From contig JAMONK010000229.1 of assembly GCA_027065835.1 (NCBI GenBank), positions 1 to 5,857 on the forward strand: a stretch of DNA of 5,857 nucleotides, read 5' to 3'. Made by a program: the position numbers and the translations under genes. Shown in pieces: positions 5,249-5,857 of the stretch (the first letter of the stretch is position 1; each line of letters starts with the position of its first letter). The notes under the pieces were generated by a model that did no database searches, was not told the DNA's origin, and saw nothing but the letters and a program-made list of their open reading frames with translations. Source of the DNA: Thermococcus sp. (GTDB lineage: Archaea > Methanobacteriota_B > Thermococci > Thermococcales > Thermococcaceae).

Positions 5249-5825
5249 CGGCCAGTCCCCACCCTTTTTTCTCCCCCACCACCCCAACCGTCAGGACCTT
5301 GTTCTCGAAGGGCAGCCCCATGGCATTTCTGGCAAGTTCCTCTGCCGTTGAGAAGGCTGGAAAGTCAAGTTCCGCAAAGTTGAGGTTGTAGGTGGCTGTG
5401 ATAAAGGCCTTTCCATCTTTAAGTTCCAGCGTCTTCACCCAGAACTCGTCCCTCCCGGCGAAGCCGAGCCAGCCCTTCCCGCCGGTTCCGATTATCCCAG
5501 CTATTCTCGGCGTGCTGTAATTGTCCCTCTCGTAGTCCAAAGCATCCAAAACGTGGACTAGTGCCTTCTTCGGACTCTCCCACTCCAGGGCCTGAGCTAT
5601 GAAGTCCGTCTGGAGGCCGTTGGTAACGACGGCGTAGTCATCGAGGAGCCTCACAACCGGGTAGCTGACGTAGGGGTTGTCTGTCTTTGTTAAGTTCTCG
5701 ATGTAGACCGCGTTTTCCCTCACGACGGCCCTCCTCTCCGGGAAGGAGCGGGAGCAGAGGAGGTAGAAGGTGAAGGGCTTGCCCTTCATCAGACCGATTC
5801 CCAAAGTTCTACCCGTGTAGGTCAA
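5238..5825 (-). CDS. purO: Archaeal IMP cyclohydrolase PurO
   Basis: A 195-residue cytoplasmic enzyme that closes FAICAR to IMP, the final step of de novo purine synthesis; archaea use PurO where bacteria use the PurH domain. Recognisable blocks are YTGRTLGIG (3-11), SRSFPERRAV (25-34), DNPYVSYPVVR (49-59), VVTNGLQTD (66-74) and LDYERDNYSTPRI (96-108). The length fits the family, and the Methanothermobacter enzyme has an NTN-hydrolase-like fold. The start is TTG at 5825: it gives the expected (M)TYTGRTLG N-terminus and has GAGGAGGTGG five to six bases upstream, while the next ATG (codon 13) would cut off the conserved GRTLG. The start overlaps the stop of an upstream gene in a TTGA, so the two are probably co-transcribed and translationally coupled. 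The last 11 bases overlap the symporter gene tail to tail. Confidence 0.93.
   Translation of the reverse strand: MTYTGRTLGIGLMKGKPFTFYLLCSRSFPERRAVVRENAVYIENLTKTDNPYVSYPVVRLLDDYAVVTNGLQTDFIAQALEWESPKKALVHVLDALDYERDNYSTPRIAGIIGTGGKGWLGFAGRDEFWVKTLELKDGKAFITATYNLNFAELDFPAFSTAEELARNAMGLPFENKVLTVGVVGEKKGWGLAVSP
5241..5270 (+). terminator. Hairpin plus T6 terminator of the symporter, inside purO
   Basis: GGGG-CTG, loop ACGGC, CAG, one bulged T and CCCC (5241-5260) form a seven-pair stem that spans the symporter stop codon. ACCC and TTTTTT (5265-5270) follow. On the opposite strand the T tract encodes Lys-Lys near the C-terminus of PurO, so the terminator signal is also coding sequence. Confidence 0.5.
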
Positions 5826-5857
5826 GTTACCACCTCCTCAAGCCTGTCCTCCTCGAT
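5822..5857 (-). CDS. C-terminal end of an unidentified gene upstream of purO
   Basis: From the right edge the minus strand reads eleven codons, IEEDRLEEVVT, then TGA at 5824-5822. The stop overlaps the purO TTG start as TTGA. The acidic residue pattern is typical of a hyperthermophile protein tail, and a four-base overlap is typical of an operon. The piece is too short to identify. Confidence 0.55.
   Translation of the reverse strand: MEEDRLEEVVT
5830..5839 (-). promoter_or_regulatory. Strong ribosome binding site deciding the purO TTG start
   Basis: GAGGAGGTGG on the minus strand ends four bases before the TTG, with its GGAGGTG core at the usual distance. This complementarity to the 16S rRNA tail offsets the weak TTG codon. 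The site lies inside the last codons of the upstream gene. Confidence 0.75.

Noticed and set aside
1..5857. CRISPR array, transposase or phage genes
   Set aside because: No regularly spaced repeats and no transposase, integrase or phage motif in any frame.

Overview
The window looks like a chromosomal stretch from a hyperthermophilic euryarchaeon of the order Thermococcales, most likely Thermococcus. The reasons are an archaeal-type PurO IMP cyclohydrolase, a peroxiredoxin with the C46/C205/C211 pattern I recall from the Pyrococcus horikoshii enzyme, an FprA-type flavoprotein N-terminus, GGTG-type ribosome binding sites, and purine-rich BRE plus TATA elements 25-40 bases upstream of starts. 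This assignment is from recognition, not a database search.

Layout. Bases 1-258 (minus) hold the first 86 codons of an FprA-type diiron flavoprotein, cut by the window edge. Bases 396-1193 (minus) encode a secreted or membrane-anchored LamG/concanavalin-A-like protein. Bases 1335-1982 (minus) encode a 215-residue peroxiredoxin with a strong promoter behind it. Bases 2056-2223 are a gene-free gap with several small inverted repeats. Bases 2224-2730 (minus) encode a ferritin/rubrerythrin-like diiron protein. It is divergent from a plus-strand MscS-type mechanosensitive channel (2849-3661). Bases 3796-5248 (plus) encode a sodium:solute symporter that is split by a one-base frameshift near 3964. 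Bases 5238-5825 (minus) encode purO. It starts at TTG, overlaps the symporter tail to tail, and overlaps the end of an upstream gene (5822 to the window edge) by four bases.

How the parts fit. FprA (O2 or NO reduction), peroxiredoxin (peroxide reduction) and a ferritin-like diiron protein form a plausible oxygen-defence neighbourhood, although each gene appears to have its own promoter. The fprA and peroxiredoxin promoters share the motif AACnTGGTT at nearly the same position below the TATA box, which suggests a common regulator. MscS and the symporter are envelope transport genes. purO makes IMP in the last step of purine synthesis and probably belongs to an operon entering from the right edge.

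I found no mobile element, CRISPR array, tRNA or rRNA, and no convincing new defence or metabolic system. The most useful leads are the symporter frameshift, the shared redox-promoter motif, the TTG start and TTGA overlap of purO, and the terminator-like hairpin of the symporter that lies inside purO.
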